This document shows positions 24,627 to 33,761 of a stretch of 64,000 nt of DNA, piece after piece. The notes beneath the pieces are model-generated. The model did no database searches. It saw nothing but the letters and a program-made list of their open reading frames with translations, and was not told where the DNA came from. Both the position numbers and the translations under genes were made by a program. Each line of letters opens with the position of its first letter. The first letter of the stretch is position 1. The stretch is from JBELHO01 sp042091375. GTDB lineage: Bacteria; Pseudomonadota; Gammaproteobacteria; Enterobacterales; Alteromonadaceae. The stretch is from NCBI GenBank assembly GCA_042091375.1, contig JBELHO010000014.1, forward strand, positions 1-64,000, given 5' to 3'.

Positions 24627-27518
24627 ATGAGTAGGCTGATCAAGTCGCATCTTTTCGTGTTGACGGTATTGGCATCTTCTCTCACTATGCCTTTTGATTG
24701 TCTAGCAGAGCAATTGTATCTTTTTGATATTCCGGAGCTTCCGGCCGATCAAGCGATTGTTACTTTTGCAAAAGAGATCAATAAAACAATTATTTTTTCA
24801 TATGACTTAACTAAAAATAAACGAGCAAATCCACTGAAAGGCTATCACAGTATTAACACTGGTCTTTATCGTTTATTAAACCAAAGTGGCATTGTTGCGA
24901 TTATTGATCAAAAAGGTCAAATCAGTATTCATCCTGCGCAACTCGAAAATCACACTAATCGCAGCAACAACAAAAATGTAAGTGTTATAAAAGATATACA
25001 AGTTGATAATGTTAAGCCATTGGCTGATGGCGTTGACCCTGCTGAGTCAGAGACTGAACCAGAAAAAATAGTCATTGTTGGCAGCCGGGTTGCCATCCGT
25101 TCATTACAAGACTTACCCGTTGCCGTTGATGTATTAACTGTCGAAGCATTGATCAATACCGGTCACACTGCTCTTCCACGGATGATTCAAACATTAGCTC
25201 CCTCCTTTAATTATCCTAGTTCATCTATTAGTGATGGTACTGATTCACTATTACCCGCGACTTTACGCGGATTAGGTCCAGATCAAACGTTAGTACTCAT
25301 TAATGGCAAGCGACGGCACCAGGCCAGTCTGATCCATATTAATACCTCGGTGGGTCGAGGTACAACAGGTACTGATCTCAGTGCTATCCCGATCAGTGCA
25401 ATAAAACAAGTTGAGGTGCTTCGCGATGGCGCCGCTGCGCAATATGGCTCAGACGCTATTGCCGGAGTTATTAATATTGTTCTAAAAGATGCCAATAAAG
25501 GCGGAATGTTAAGTGTTTCACATGGGCAAAACTATCGCAAAGATGGTGACACCACTGACCTCAGCTTTAATAAAGGTTTTTCATTTGCCGAGCAGGGCTA
25601 TTTCAACGCCAGTTTTAACTTAAGGCAACATCTATCTACTGATCGCTCAGGTTTACATGGCACTTGCCAGTATAGTGGCTGTCAACCATCAACGCAGTAT
25701 GAGAATACCTTTGTTACTGACAATCCTCGCGAAATAACAGCGAATAGACAAACCTTTGAAATAGGCGATGCTGACAGCGAGCAAATGATGCTAGCTATCA
25801 ATGCGGGTTATCAATTTAATAACAGTAAAGTATTTGGCTTTATCACTTATTCACAACGAAATAATGAATCAGCCACCTTTTTTCGAGATAACAGCGCATT
25901 GAGTAATATCAAATTAATCGATCAACAGAGCGTATACCCAGACGGTTTTTTACCTAAAATAGTCTCTGATATCGATGATATTTCCTTTAATTTAGCCTAT
26001 CGCCAAGACCTAGCTGCTAATAAGAGTTATGAAGTTTCATATACTTACGGAAGTAATCGAATTGACTACGTCAATAACAACACCTTAAATGCTTCTTTTG
26101 TTAACCAACTCAATAATACCGCAAACTTCACAGCAGAACAGATCAGGCGAGATATTCCTCGTTCAGCTAAGTCGTATGGCTTAGCATTGTCATTGCAAAC
26201 CTTAAATGTCGACTTTACTCAAGTATTTGAGCATAGTTCATTAGTGATGGGCTTCGAGTGGCGTCGTGATCATTATCAAGTAATAGCGGGCGAAAAATAT
26301 GCTTATTTTGATTACGACAGTGATAACAATGCGCCTTTATTTGCTCAGGATTATGCTGCTGGAACTCAAGGTTTTCCTGGGATATCGCCTCTTTCAGCGG
26401 TAAATGAATTTCGTGATATTAACTCTGTTTATGCAGAATTAGACTTTAACGCCACAGAAAACATTCTGCTTAGCAGTGCATTGCGTTATGATAATTACCA
26501 AGATTTTGGTGCCAGTGCCAACTTAAAATTAGCAGCAAATATTGCCATAAATTCGCGCTTGGCTATTCGCGGAGCGCTGAGTACTGGTTTTCGAGCCCCG
26601 TCTATGCAACAGCTGTATTTCAATAATATTAGCACGCAGTTTTTACCCAATCCATCAGATGAAAATGCCGATCAAATTGCTGTGCAAGTGGGGACTTTTC
26701 GAAACGATAGCAGCCTAGCGAGTAGTATTGGTATTCCTTCACTTAAAGAGGAAAATTCCACCAACCTCAGTTTAGGCACCGTTTATCAACTTGATGATAC
26801 ACTGAATGTGACCCTCGATTACTACGCTATTGATATTGATGATCGCATCGTGATCAGCAATAAATTGGCTACCGGTTTATCACCTGCATTGGATCAAATT
26901 CTTCAGCAAGCTGGCGCAGGTGCTGGTCAGTTTTTTCTCAATGGTGCTGACACCCAAACCCGTGGGCTAGACCTTATTGCTTCATGGCAACCTTTGACTT
27001 TTCTTGGTGATCTAACCTTAACTTTGGCTGCTAATATTACCGATACAAAGGTGACTGATTTATTTGCGCCACCGGGAAGTAGTTTAAATGATATTACCCC
27101 TGATAAGATATTTTCTCGGCAAGATATTTCTATTATTGAGCAATGGCAGCCCGAAGACAGGATTTATTTGGGGGGATCCTATCAACAGGATAATTTTCAA
27201 CTAAACTTTTCCTTTAACCGATATGGACAATATACTATTTTAGATTTACAACGCCAAACCTATAGCGCTGAGCTACTCACCGATATTCGATTCCAGTACC
27301 AATGGTCTAAGCAGCTCTCTTGGTATATTGGTGGAAACAACATTTTTGATATTTATCCAGATAAAAATAACATTGGTAATTCTCGTGGTGCAACTATTGT
27401 TGATACACAAGGTGACGTTATCGTCTCTAGTCCCGGTGTTTTTACTTATTCACGGCGCTCTGCGCCTTTTGGTTTTAATGGTGGTTATTATTATGCGGGT
27501 ATTAATTATCGCTTTTAA
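24627..27518 (+). CDS. TonB-dependent receptor with STN signalling domain
   Basis: An outer-membrane receptor of 963 residues from the ATG at 24627. The frame is open to a GTG at 24606, but the signal peptide (RLIKSHLFVLTVLASSLTMP...LAEQ) fits the later start. After the signal come an STN domain (YLFDIPELPADQAIVTFAKE), a linker with the TonB box region (EKIVIVGSRV), a plug domain (DLPVAVDVLTVEAL, LRGLGPDQTLVLINGKRRH, VEVLRDGAAAQYGSDAIAG) and a 22-strand-type barrel ending in YRF. The STN domain lets ligand binding signal through the periplasm to a FecR/ECF sigma pair, and a FecI-like gene lies upstream. Ligand unknown: siderophore, heme or organic compound are all possible. Confidence 0.9.
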   Translation: MSRLIKSHLFVLTVLASSLTMPFDCLAEQLYLFDIPELPADQAIVTFAKEINKTIIFSYDLTKNKRANPLKGYHSINTGLYRLLNQSGIVAIIDQKGQISIHPAQLENHTNRSNNKNVSVIKDIQVDNVKPLADGVDPAESETEPEKIVIVGSRVAIRSLQDLPVAVDVLTVEALINTGHTALPRMIQTLAPSFNYPSSSISDGTDSLLPATLRGLGPDQTLVLINGKRRHQASLIHINTSVGRGTTGTDLSAIPISAIKQVEVLRDGAAAQYGSDAIAGVINIVLKDANKGGMLSVSHGQNYRKDGDTTDLSFNKGFSFAEQGYFNASFNLRQHLSTDRSGLHGTCQYSGCQPSTQYENTFVTDNPREITANRQTFEIGDADSEQMMLAINAGYQFNNSKVFGFITYSQRNNESATFFRDNSALSNIKLIDQQSVYPDGFLPKIVSDIDDISFNLAYRQDLAANKSYEVSYTYGSNRIDYVNNNTLNASFVNQLNNTANFTAEQIRRDIPRSAKSYGLALSLQTLNVDFTQVFEHSSLVMGFEWRRDHYQVIAGEKYAYFDYDSDNNAPLFAQDYAAGTQGFPGISPLSAVNEFRDINSVYAELDFNATENILLSSALRYDNYQDFGASANLKLAANIAINSRLAIRGALSTGFRAPSMQQLYFNNISTQFLPNPSDENADQIAVQVGTFRNDSSLASSIGIPSLKEENSTNLSLGTVYQLDDTLNVTLDYYAIDIDDRIVISNKLATGLSPALDQILQQAGAGAGQFFLNGADTQTRGLDLIASWQPLTFLGDLTLTLAANITDTKVTDLFAPPGSSLNDITPDKIFSRQDISIIEQWQPEDRIYLGGSYQQDNFQLNFSFNRYGQYTILDLQRQTYSAELLTDIRFQYQWSKQLSWYIGGNNIFDIYPDKNNIGNSRGATIVDTQGDVIVSSPGVFTYSRRSAPFGFNGGYYYAGINYRF

Positions 27519-27623
27519 CTTTAACTTTAACTTTGACTTGCATCTGATTAAAACTCAATATTAGCGTTTAGCGAGGTTAAAGAGTAGTGGGCGGTTGCCA
27601 GCGTCAAGAAGTTATATAACACG

Positions 27624-27932
27624 TTATTCCAATTTGAGTTTAATATCACTGACTGGTACGCAACAACAGGGCAGTATTTCATTGTCGCCAACAAACGCTA
27701 AGGGCTCGCCTTGCGGGTAATTGATTTGCCCATTGAGCAGGGTGACTCGACAGGCGCCACAATAACCATCTCGGCAATGATAATGTACCTCAATATCTGC
27801 AGATTCGATACATTCAAGTACAGTGCGGTGCGATTCTAGGTAAATAATATCTTGCTCAGCAACCGATACTTTGAATTGTTTGCAGGGTTTTTCTATCTGA
27901 TTTTGACTAGCCTGATTGATATGTTTAGTCAT
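27624..27932 (-). CDS. yfaE: 2Fe-2S ferredoxin YfaE, ribonucleotide reductase maintenance protein
   Basis: A 102-residue plant-type ferredoxin with four cluster cysteines (HCRDGYCGACR and the CCC near ILPCCCVPV). YfaE supplies electrons to rebuild the diferric-tyrosyl cofactor of NrdB. Its place directly downstream of nrdB on the same strand (85 bases) is the conserved nrdA-nrdB-yfaE order. The N-terminal about 18 residues are polar and extra to the domain. Confidence 0.92.
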   Translation of the reverse strand: MTKHINQASQNQIEKPCKQFKVSVAEQDIIYLESHRTVLECIESADIEVHYHCRDGYCGACRVTLLNGQINYPQGEPLAFVGDNEILPCCCVPVSDIKLKLE

Positions 27933-28017
27933 AACGGTATGGTATCGAAAAAATAAAACAGGCTATTTTCATTAAAAGTGCAGTATTTGAACGATAAAAC
28001 ACTGATTAAATGTATTT

Positions 28018-29148
28018 TTATAGATCAAAGTCGTCAAAATCATCACTTGATACAGATGAATCGACTTGACCAACTAAGTAACTTGAAATTTCTGTTTCTT
28101 GCGGTGCCACCTGCACATTATCGCTAACTAGATAGGCATTTATCCAAGGTAATGGATTGCTTTTTATATCAAATGGCGCATCAAAACCAATAGCACTTAA
28201 GCGTTGATTACTAATGTATTCAATATATTGTTTTAATATCGCCGCATTTAAGCCGATCATTGAGCCGTCTTTGAATAAGTAATCTGCCCATTCCTTTTCT
28301 TGCTCAACCACATCCATGAATATTTGTTTGCCTTGTTCGCGAAATTCATCGGTAATTTCTTTCATTTCTGGATCATCTCTACCTGACATCCAATTGTTTA
28401 ATATATGTTGGGTTCCGGTTAAATGCAGGGCTTCGTCGCGGGAAATGAGTTTGATAATTTTTGCATTACCTTCGAGTAATTCACGTTCAGCAAAGGCAAA
28501 AGAACAGGCGAAACTAACATAAAATCGTATCGCTTCTAGAGCATTGACTGAGCATATAGCAAGGAATAGACGCTCTTTCAATTTGCGCTTATTGACTTCG
28601 ATTGACTTGCCATCAACATCGTAAACTCCAGGCCCTTGAGATTGTAACAATTGGGTGGTAATTACTACGTCATCAAAATAATGAGCAATGCTAGACGCTC
28701 GTTTTAAAATAGCAGGGTTGACCATGATGTCATCAAAGACTTCGCTGGGATCAGAAAATAAGTTGCGCAAAATGTGGGTATATGAACGCGAGTGAATAGT
28801 TTCACTAAATGCCCAAGTTTCAATCCATGTTTCTAACTCTGGTAAGGAAACAATCGGCAATAAAATAGCGTTCATTGATCTTGCCGCAATAGAATCAAGT
28901 AAGGTTTGGTATTTTAAATTAGAGATAAAAATATGCTTTTCAGGTTCCGTTAACCCTTGCCAGTCAGCGCGATCTTTAGATACATCAATTTCTTCTGGTC
29001 GCCAAAAGAAAGACAATTGTTTTTCAATTAATTTTTCAAAGGCAACGTAACGCTGTTGATCGTAGCGTGCAACATTAACACTGTTTCCCAAAAACATTGG
29101 CTCTAGCAACGCATTGTTAGGTATTTGGTTAAACGTAGTGTAAGACAT
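28018..29148 (-). CDS. nrdB: Ribonucleoside-diphosphate reductase class Ia beta subunit NrdB
   Basis: The 376-residue small subunit carries the diiron-tyrosyl radical cofactor for making deoxyribonucleotides. The radical tyrosine lies in [12 protein letters not shown]. Iron ligands are visible in [15 protein letters not shown], in WAFSETIHS, and in the [14 protein letters not shown] helix. The C-terminus ([10 protein letters not shown]) is the acidic tail that docks into NrdA. It follows nrdA by 136 bases and precedes yfaE. Confidence 0.97.
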   Translation of the reverse strand: MSYTTFNQIPNNALLEPMFLGNSVNVARYDQQRYVAFEKLIEKQLSFFWRPEEIDVSKDRADWQGLTEPEKHIFISNLKYQTLLDSIAARSMNAILLPIVSLPELETWIETWAFSETIHSRSYTHILRNLFSDPSEVFDDIMVNPAILKRASSIAHYFDDVVITTQLLQSQGPGVYDVDGKSIEVNKRKLKERLFLAICSVNALEAIRFYVSFACSFAFAERELLEGNAKIIKLISRDEALHLTGTQHILNNWMSGRDDPEMKEITDEFREQGKQIFMDVVEQEKEWADYLFKDGSMIGLNAAILKQYIEYISNQRLSAIGFDAPFDIKSNPLPWINAYLVSDNVQVAPQETEISSYLVGQVDSSVSSDDFDDFDL

Positions 29149-29284
29149 CTGTATCTCCTAGATATATTTAATCTATTATTAGATGCAATATACCGTCACT
29201 TAAAAGTAGTTAATTCAATTGTTGCAGCACTTGTGATGTCGATGCTGCAACAGCTGAAGTTTGATTAGTTACTGAGCAATGATG

Positions 29285-31555
29285 TTAGATCTTACAAGCA
29301 CCGCCGGCACAATCATCCTCAACCTCAACCTGACTATCATCGGCTCCATCACGCGTATTGTGGTAATACATGGTTTTGATGCCGAGTTTATAGGCAGTTA
29401 ATATATCTTTTAAAATTTGTTTAACCGGCACTTTTCCGCCTTCAAAACGAGCAGGGTCATAATTAGTATTAGCTGAAATAGTTTGGTCAACAAATTTCTG
29501 CATGATACTGACCAATTGCAAATAACCGTCGTTATTAGGAATATTCCAAAGCAATTCATAATTGTCTTTTAAGCGTTTATATTCTGGGACCACTTGCTTT
29601 AACACACCATCTTTACTGGCTTTAATACTGATTAAGCCGCGCGGTGGCTCAATGCCATTGGTAGCATTGGAAATTTGTGAAGAGGTCTCGGATGGCATTA
29701 ATGCCGATACCGTTGAGTTGCGTACGCCGTGCTCTTTAATACTCGCCCGCAAAGATTCCCAATCAAGTTCTAAGGGTTGATTAGTGATGTTATCAATTTC
29801 TTTTTTGTAAGTATCTATGGGTAATATACCTTGAGCTAACCTAGTTTCGTTAAACTTAGGGCAGGCGCCTTGCTCAATAGCCAGTTTATTGGAGGCTTTG
29901 AGTAAATAATACTGAATCGCTTCAAAGGTTCTGTGGGTTAAATTATTAGCACTGCCGTTGGAGTAAAAAACGTTGTTTTTAGCTAAGTAGTAAGCATAGT
30001 TAATTACCCCTATGCCTAAAGTACGTCGTCCCATGGTCGCAGTATGTGCGGCTGGAATAGGGTAGTCTTGATAGTCGAGCAAGCTATCTAGGGCGCGAAC
30101 GGCTAGATCTGCTATTCCTTCCAATTCATCTAGACTATCAATGGCACCGAGATTAAACGCGGATAAGGTACAAAGAGCAATTTCTCCATTGGCATCATTG
30201 ACATCTTCCATAGGTTTGGTGGGAAGAGCAATTTCAAGGCACAAGTTACTTTGTCTGATCGGTGCCACACTTGGATCAAACGGCGAATGGGTGTTGCAGT
30301 GATCCACATTCTGCAGATAAATACGACCTGTACTGGCCCTTTCTTGGGCAAATAAGGTAAATAACTCGATGGCTTTAATGCGCTTTTTGCGAATGGTTTG
30401 ATCCGCTTCATAACTGAGATACAGGCGTTCAAATTTGTCTTGGTCTTCAAAAAAGGCATCGTATAAACCGGGTACGTCACTGGGACTAAATAAGGTAATA
30501 GATTCGCCTTTAATTAAACGTTGGTACATTAGTTTGTTAAATTGCACACCATAATCAAGGTGGCGCACGCGGTTTTCTTCAACCCCTCTATTATTTTTAA
30601 GCACCAGTAAGCTTTCTACTTCTAAGTGCCAAAGAGGGTAGAATAACGTAGCTGCCCCGCCGCGAACACCGCCCTGTGAACAACTTTTAACCGCAGTTTG
30701 AAATAATTTATAAAACGGAATACAACCGGTATGAAATGCTTCACCATTGCGGATCGAGCTGCCTAAAGCGCGGATCCGACCAGCATTAATACCAATGCCA
30801 GCGCGTTGTGATACGTACTTTACGATGGAACTTGAAGTGGCATTAATAGCGTCGAGGCTATCACCACATTCGATCAACACACAAGAAGAAAACTGCCGTG
30901 TTGGCGTGCGTACCCCAGCCATAATAGGGGTGGGTAGTGACAGTTTAAAAGTAGATATCGCGTGGTAAAAACCCTCGACATAATGCAAGCGTTGCGCTTT
31001 TGGGTATTTTGCAAATAAACAAGCGGCTACTAATAAATAGAGAAATTGAGCACTTTCATAAATTTCACCAGTGACGCGGTTTTGTACTAAATATTTGCCT
31101 TCAAGTTGCTTCACTGCCGCATAACTAAAAGTTAAGTCGCGTTTGTGATCCAAAAAAGCTTCCATTTTTTCAAATTCTTCAAGGCTGTAATCTGCCAGTA
31201 AATGCGGATCATATTTACCCGTTTCGACTAAATTCACTACATGTGAATAAAGTTTAGGTGGTTCAAACTGACCGTAGGCTTTTTTTCTTAAGTGAAAGAT
31301 GGCTAATCGCGCTGACAAATACTGGTAATCGGGGCTGTCTTCAGAGATTAGATCTGCTGCCGACTTAATAATCGTTTCATGAATATCTGCTGTTTTTATG
31401 CCGTCGTAAAACTGAATGTGGGATTTTAGTTCAACTTGAGACACCGAGACGTTGTCTAAGCCTTCTGCAGCCCAGGCTATCACTTTGTGAATTTTTTCTA
31501 AGTCGATAGGTTCTTTTGAGCCGTTGCGTTTCGTTACAAAAAGATTATTATTCAT
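29285..31555 (-). CDS. nrdA: Ribonucleoside-diphosphate reductase class Ia alpha subunit NrdA
   Basis: The 756-residue catalytic subunit. An N-terminal ATP-cone (residues 1-95, KRNGSKEPIDLEKIHKVIAW) provides allosteric activity control. The barrel includes SSCVLIE, the radical site SNLCLEIALP, ALCTLSAFNLG and the tyrosine-rich radical path near the C-terminus. The last residues (CAGGACKI) form the redox-active cysteine pair reloaded by thioredoxin or glutaredoxin. It is the first gene of nrdA-nrdB-yfaE. A palindrome-like CTATATCTAG at 31638-31647, about 85 bases upstream, is a weak candidate for an NrdR site. Confidence 0.97.
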   Translation of the reverse strand: MNNNLFVTKRNGSKEPIDLEKIHKVIAWAAEGLDNVSVSQVELKSHIQFYDGIKTADIHETIIKSAADLISEDSPDYQYLSARLAIFHLRKKAYGQFEPPKLYSHVVNLVETGKYDPHLLADYSLEEFEKMEAFLDHKRDLTFSYAAVKQLEGKYLVQNRVTGEIYESAQFLYLLVAACLFAKYPKAQRLHYVEGFYHAISTFKLSLPTPIMAGVRTPTRQFSSCVLIECGDSLDAINATSSSIVKYVSQRAGIGINAGRIRALGSSIRNGEAFHTGCIPFYKLFQTAVKSCSQGGVRGGAATLFYPLWHLEVESLLVLKNNRGVEENRVRHLDYGVQFNKLMYQRLIKGESITLFSPSDVPGLYDAFFEDQDKFERLYLSYEADQTIRKKRIKAIELFTLFAQERASTGRIYLQNVDHCNTHSPFDPSVAPIRQSNLCLEIALPTKPMEDVNDANGEIALCTLSAFNLGAIDSLDELEGIADLAVRALDSLLDYQDYPIPAAHTATMGRRTLGIGVINYAYYLAKNNVFYSNGSANNLTHRTFEAIQYYLLKASNKLAIEQGACPKFNETRLAQGILPIDTYKKEIDNITNQPLELDWESLRASIKEHGVRNSTVSALMPSETSSQISNATNGIEPPRGLISIKASKDGVLKQVVPEYKRLKDNYELLWNIPNNDGYLQLVSIMQKFVDQTISANTNYDPARFEGGKVPVKQILKDILTAYKLGIKTMYYHNTRDGADDSQVEVEDDCAGGACKI

Positions 31556-31980
31556 GAAAGACCTATAAATCGTACATTTATCGATATTTGGTTGTTACAC
31601 CCCAGTATAATAACAATATTATAATTTTGTCTATTTACTATATCTAGGGGGTAATTTAAAAGCTGATCACAAGATAATGTGGTTTTGCTTGTAATGCAAG
31701 TACTAAAAATAAGTTTAGTTTGTTGCTAAATGATTGTTGAAATTTTCGGTTAGTAGTAACTTACTCAGCAAGGCTTTTGCTATTGATGTCGAGCAAAAGG
31801 CAATGTTTTTTTTAAGCAATATTGGCTTATTATGACCGGCATTTATTTTTCTGTACTCAGTATATTGCCCAGTGAATTGTATAAAAATTGCTCGCCTTGT
31901 CTCGATAATTCATCCTATTCAATAAATCGTTTGTGGCAAATCTATTTACTGTATTTTGCCTATTGTCAAGGCAGTGTTTT
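31556..31980. other. Intergenic region upstream of nrdA
   Basis: About 425 bases without a gene. The nrdA-proximal part holds the nrdA promoter region and CTATATCTAG (31638-31647), which partly fits one NrdR box; a properly spaced second box is not convincing. The rest shows nothing I can support. Confidence 0.35.
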
Positions 31981-32637
31981 TTAAAGTAGCTGGAGTAACT
32001 CTGTTGGGCCATAGTGAATTAGATCAGCTTGCCAATCACTGCAGTTGTCGGTCGCCTTAATGTAACCCCAGTGAGCGACAACAGTTGTCATCTTAGCGGC
32101 GTTACCAGCCTGAATATCTCGCAAAGCATCACCGACATAATAACACTGTTCAGGGGCGACTTTGATCTGCTGACAAGCAAAAAGCAGTGGCGCTGGGTCC
32201 GGTTTGCGTTGTGCTAACGTATCACCACCCACTAGTACTTGACACGATGAAAACTGGGGGAAATTTGGCAATAACAGACGCGTTAGTCCTTCGGGCTTAT
32301 TGGTTACTACACCCCAAGCAATATTTTGTTGATCTAATTTTGTCAAAAGCTCATCGATGCCGGGGTAAAGCAAGGTGTGTTTAGCAATGTTATCTCGGTA
32401 ATAATTGAGAAAATCGCCTCGTAATTGCTGATAGTCAAAATCTTTTAATCGCTGTTTGAAACCCAATTGTAATAAACCCAAAGCGCCATCTGAAGCGACA
32501 GGTCGATAGTGCTCTTTTGCGATCACTGGCAACTTGTTTTGGGTTAGTACAAAATTTAATGCGGCACCTAAATCGTCAGCAGTGTCTAATAATGTACCAT
32601 CTAAATCAAACAGTACCGCTTTGTTGTTGGCTATCAT
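31981..32637 (-). CDS. gph: HAD-family phosphatase, Gph/MupP type
   Basis: A 218-residue haloacid dehalogenase hydrolase. It has motif I FDLDGTLLDT (nucleophile and acid/base Asp), motif II Thr in VVTNKPEG, motif III Lys in RKPDPAP and motif IV GDALRDIQAGNAA. This is the phosphoglycolate phosphatase (Gph) type. The gene directly after ubiG is also the position of MupP (MurNAc-6-phosphate phosphatase) in pseudomonads, so the substrate is open. I chose the ATG at 32637; the frame is open to a TTG at 32664 inside the end of ubiG. Probably co-transcribed with ubiG. Confidence 0.85.
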   Translation of the reverse strand: MIANNKAVLFDLDGTLLDTADDLGAALNFVLTQNKLPVIAKEHYRPVASDGALGLLQLGFKQRLKDFDYQQLRGDFLNYYRDNIAKHTLLYPGIDELLTKLDQQNIAWGVVTNKPEGLTRLLLPNFPQFSSCQVLVGGDTLAQRKPDPAPLLFACQQIKVAPEQCYYVGDALRDIQAGNAAKMTTVVAHWGYIKATDNCSDWQADLIHYGPTELLQLL

Positions 32638-32645
32638 GGTTGTGT

Positions 32646-33353
32646 TCACACCTTTTGACAACAAATAATGTAATTAACATCTAAAGAGGAGATAAGTTTA
32701 TGAACCTCAGATATCGGGTTGTAATGAATACCGGCAGTGTCAATACAATTGAGATCATTTGCATGTGACCAAGCAATTAATTGTGAGGGACGAATAAAAC
32801 ATTGATGGTCATGGGTGCCATCGGGAACGAGTTTTAGTATTTTTTCTGCGGCGACAATAGCTAACAAATAGGATTTAATGGTTTTGTTTAAAGTGGAAAA
32901 AAATACATAACCTCCGGGTTTTACAAGTTGACTACAAGCCTTAACCACTGAAGCAGGATCAGGAACATGCTCTAACATTTCCATGCAAGTGACTGCATCG
33001 AAAGTTTGCGGCGTTTCTAATGCTTTTTGTTCAGCGGTGATTTTTTGGTAGTCTATGCTTACCCCACTTTCTAAGGCGTGAAGTCTGGCCACATTGAGGG
33101 GCTCATTACCCATATCAATGCCGGTAACCTGGGCGCCCATTTTCGCCATGCTTTCCGCTAAAATACCGCCACCACAGCCAACATCAATGACTTTTTTTTG
33201 CCACAAATCTTGGCTGTGTTCAATAATAAATTGCAGACGCAGAGGGTTGATTTGATGTAATGGCTTAAAATCGCCATTTAAGTCCCACCAGTGATTGGCT
33301 ACTTGTTCAAATTTTGCAATTTCTTCAAGATTTACATTGGCTGATTGAGTCAT
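32646..33353 (-). CDS. ubiG: Ubiquinone biosynthesis O-methyltransferase UbiG
   Basis: An SAM-dependent methyltransferase that performs both O-methylations of ubiquinone synthesis on the Coq complex. Motif [21 protein letters not shown] and VFFSTLNKT are clear, and the N-terminal [20 protein letters not shown] is diagnostic for UbiG. The ATG at 33353 gives 235 residues and matches the family N-terminus; the frame extends to a TTG at 33383 that I consider unlikely. It is divergent from gyrA, an arrangement shared with E. coli, and followed by the Gph-type phosphatase. Confidence 0.95.
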   Translation of the reverse strand: MTQSANVNLEEIAKFEQVANHWWDLNGDFKPLHQINPLRLQFIIEHSQDLWQKKVIDVGCGGGILAESMAKMGAQVTGIDMGNEPLNVARLHALESGVSIDYQKITAEQKALETPQTFDAVTCMEMLEHVPDPASVVKACSQLVKPGGYVFFSTLNKTIKSYLLAIVAAEKILKLVPDGTHDHQCFIRPSQLIAWSHANDLNCIDTAGIHYNPISEVHKLISSLDVNYIICCQKV

Positions 33354-33696
33354 AGTGTCGCTTTTGATTTTACTTTTTGGCAAAGTGTAAACTAAATCAA
33401 TCAGTATACCAATATATCCATCAATCTATTGCCAGATTTACCTGCTCGCTACAGCTAAAACCAGCTAAGTATGCGATATCTGCACAAGCCATACCGAGCA
33501 ACACAGTAAAACGCCATCCAACAATTGTTAAACAAGGCGGTTTAAGACCTAGATATTATCCCTTAGCTAAGTAAATAATTGATTTAGTAACAAGTGCTTA
33601 GTAGTACCTTAAGGAAAAGTAAAATAGCACTTGTAATAGATAAAAAAGCAGCGCAAAATGTTCATTGATAAAGCGGTATGGAATAGTAACTTTTTG

Positions 33697-33705
33697 TGCT
33701 AGTAT
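33697..33705 (+). promoter_or_regulatory. Candidate extended -10 promoter of gyrA
   Basis: TGCTAGTAT gives a TGn extension and a -10 hexamer TAGTAT about 57 bases before the gyrA ATG. No good -35 at 17 bases was found, as is usual for extended -10 promoters. The rest of the 408-base ubiG-gyrA interval shows no gene I can support. Confidence 0.4.
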
Positions 33706-33761
33706 ACGCTGTCTTTTAACAATAAAAACGAAAAATTTACATTTAGGGATACCGTCTTTTT

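Noticed and set aside
31600..31650. Pair of NrdR boxes before nrdA
   Set aside because: Only CTATATCTAG looks plausible; the second site at the required spacing is too degenerate to claim.
33377..33574. A 65-codon plus-strand frame upstream of gyrA
   Set aside because: It overlaps the start of ubiG on the other strand and has no family features; likely non-coding leader.
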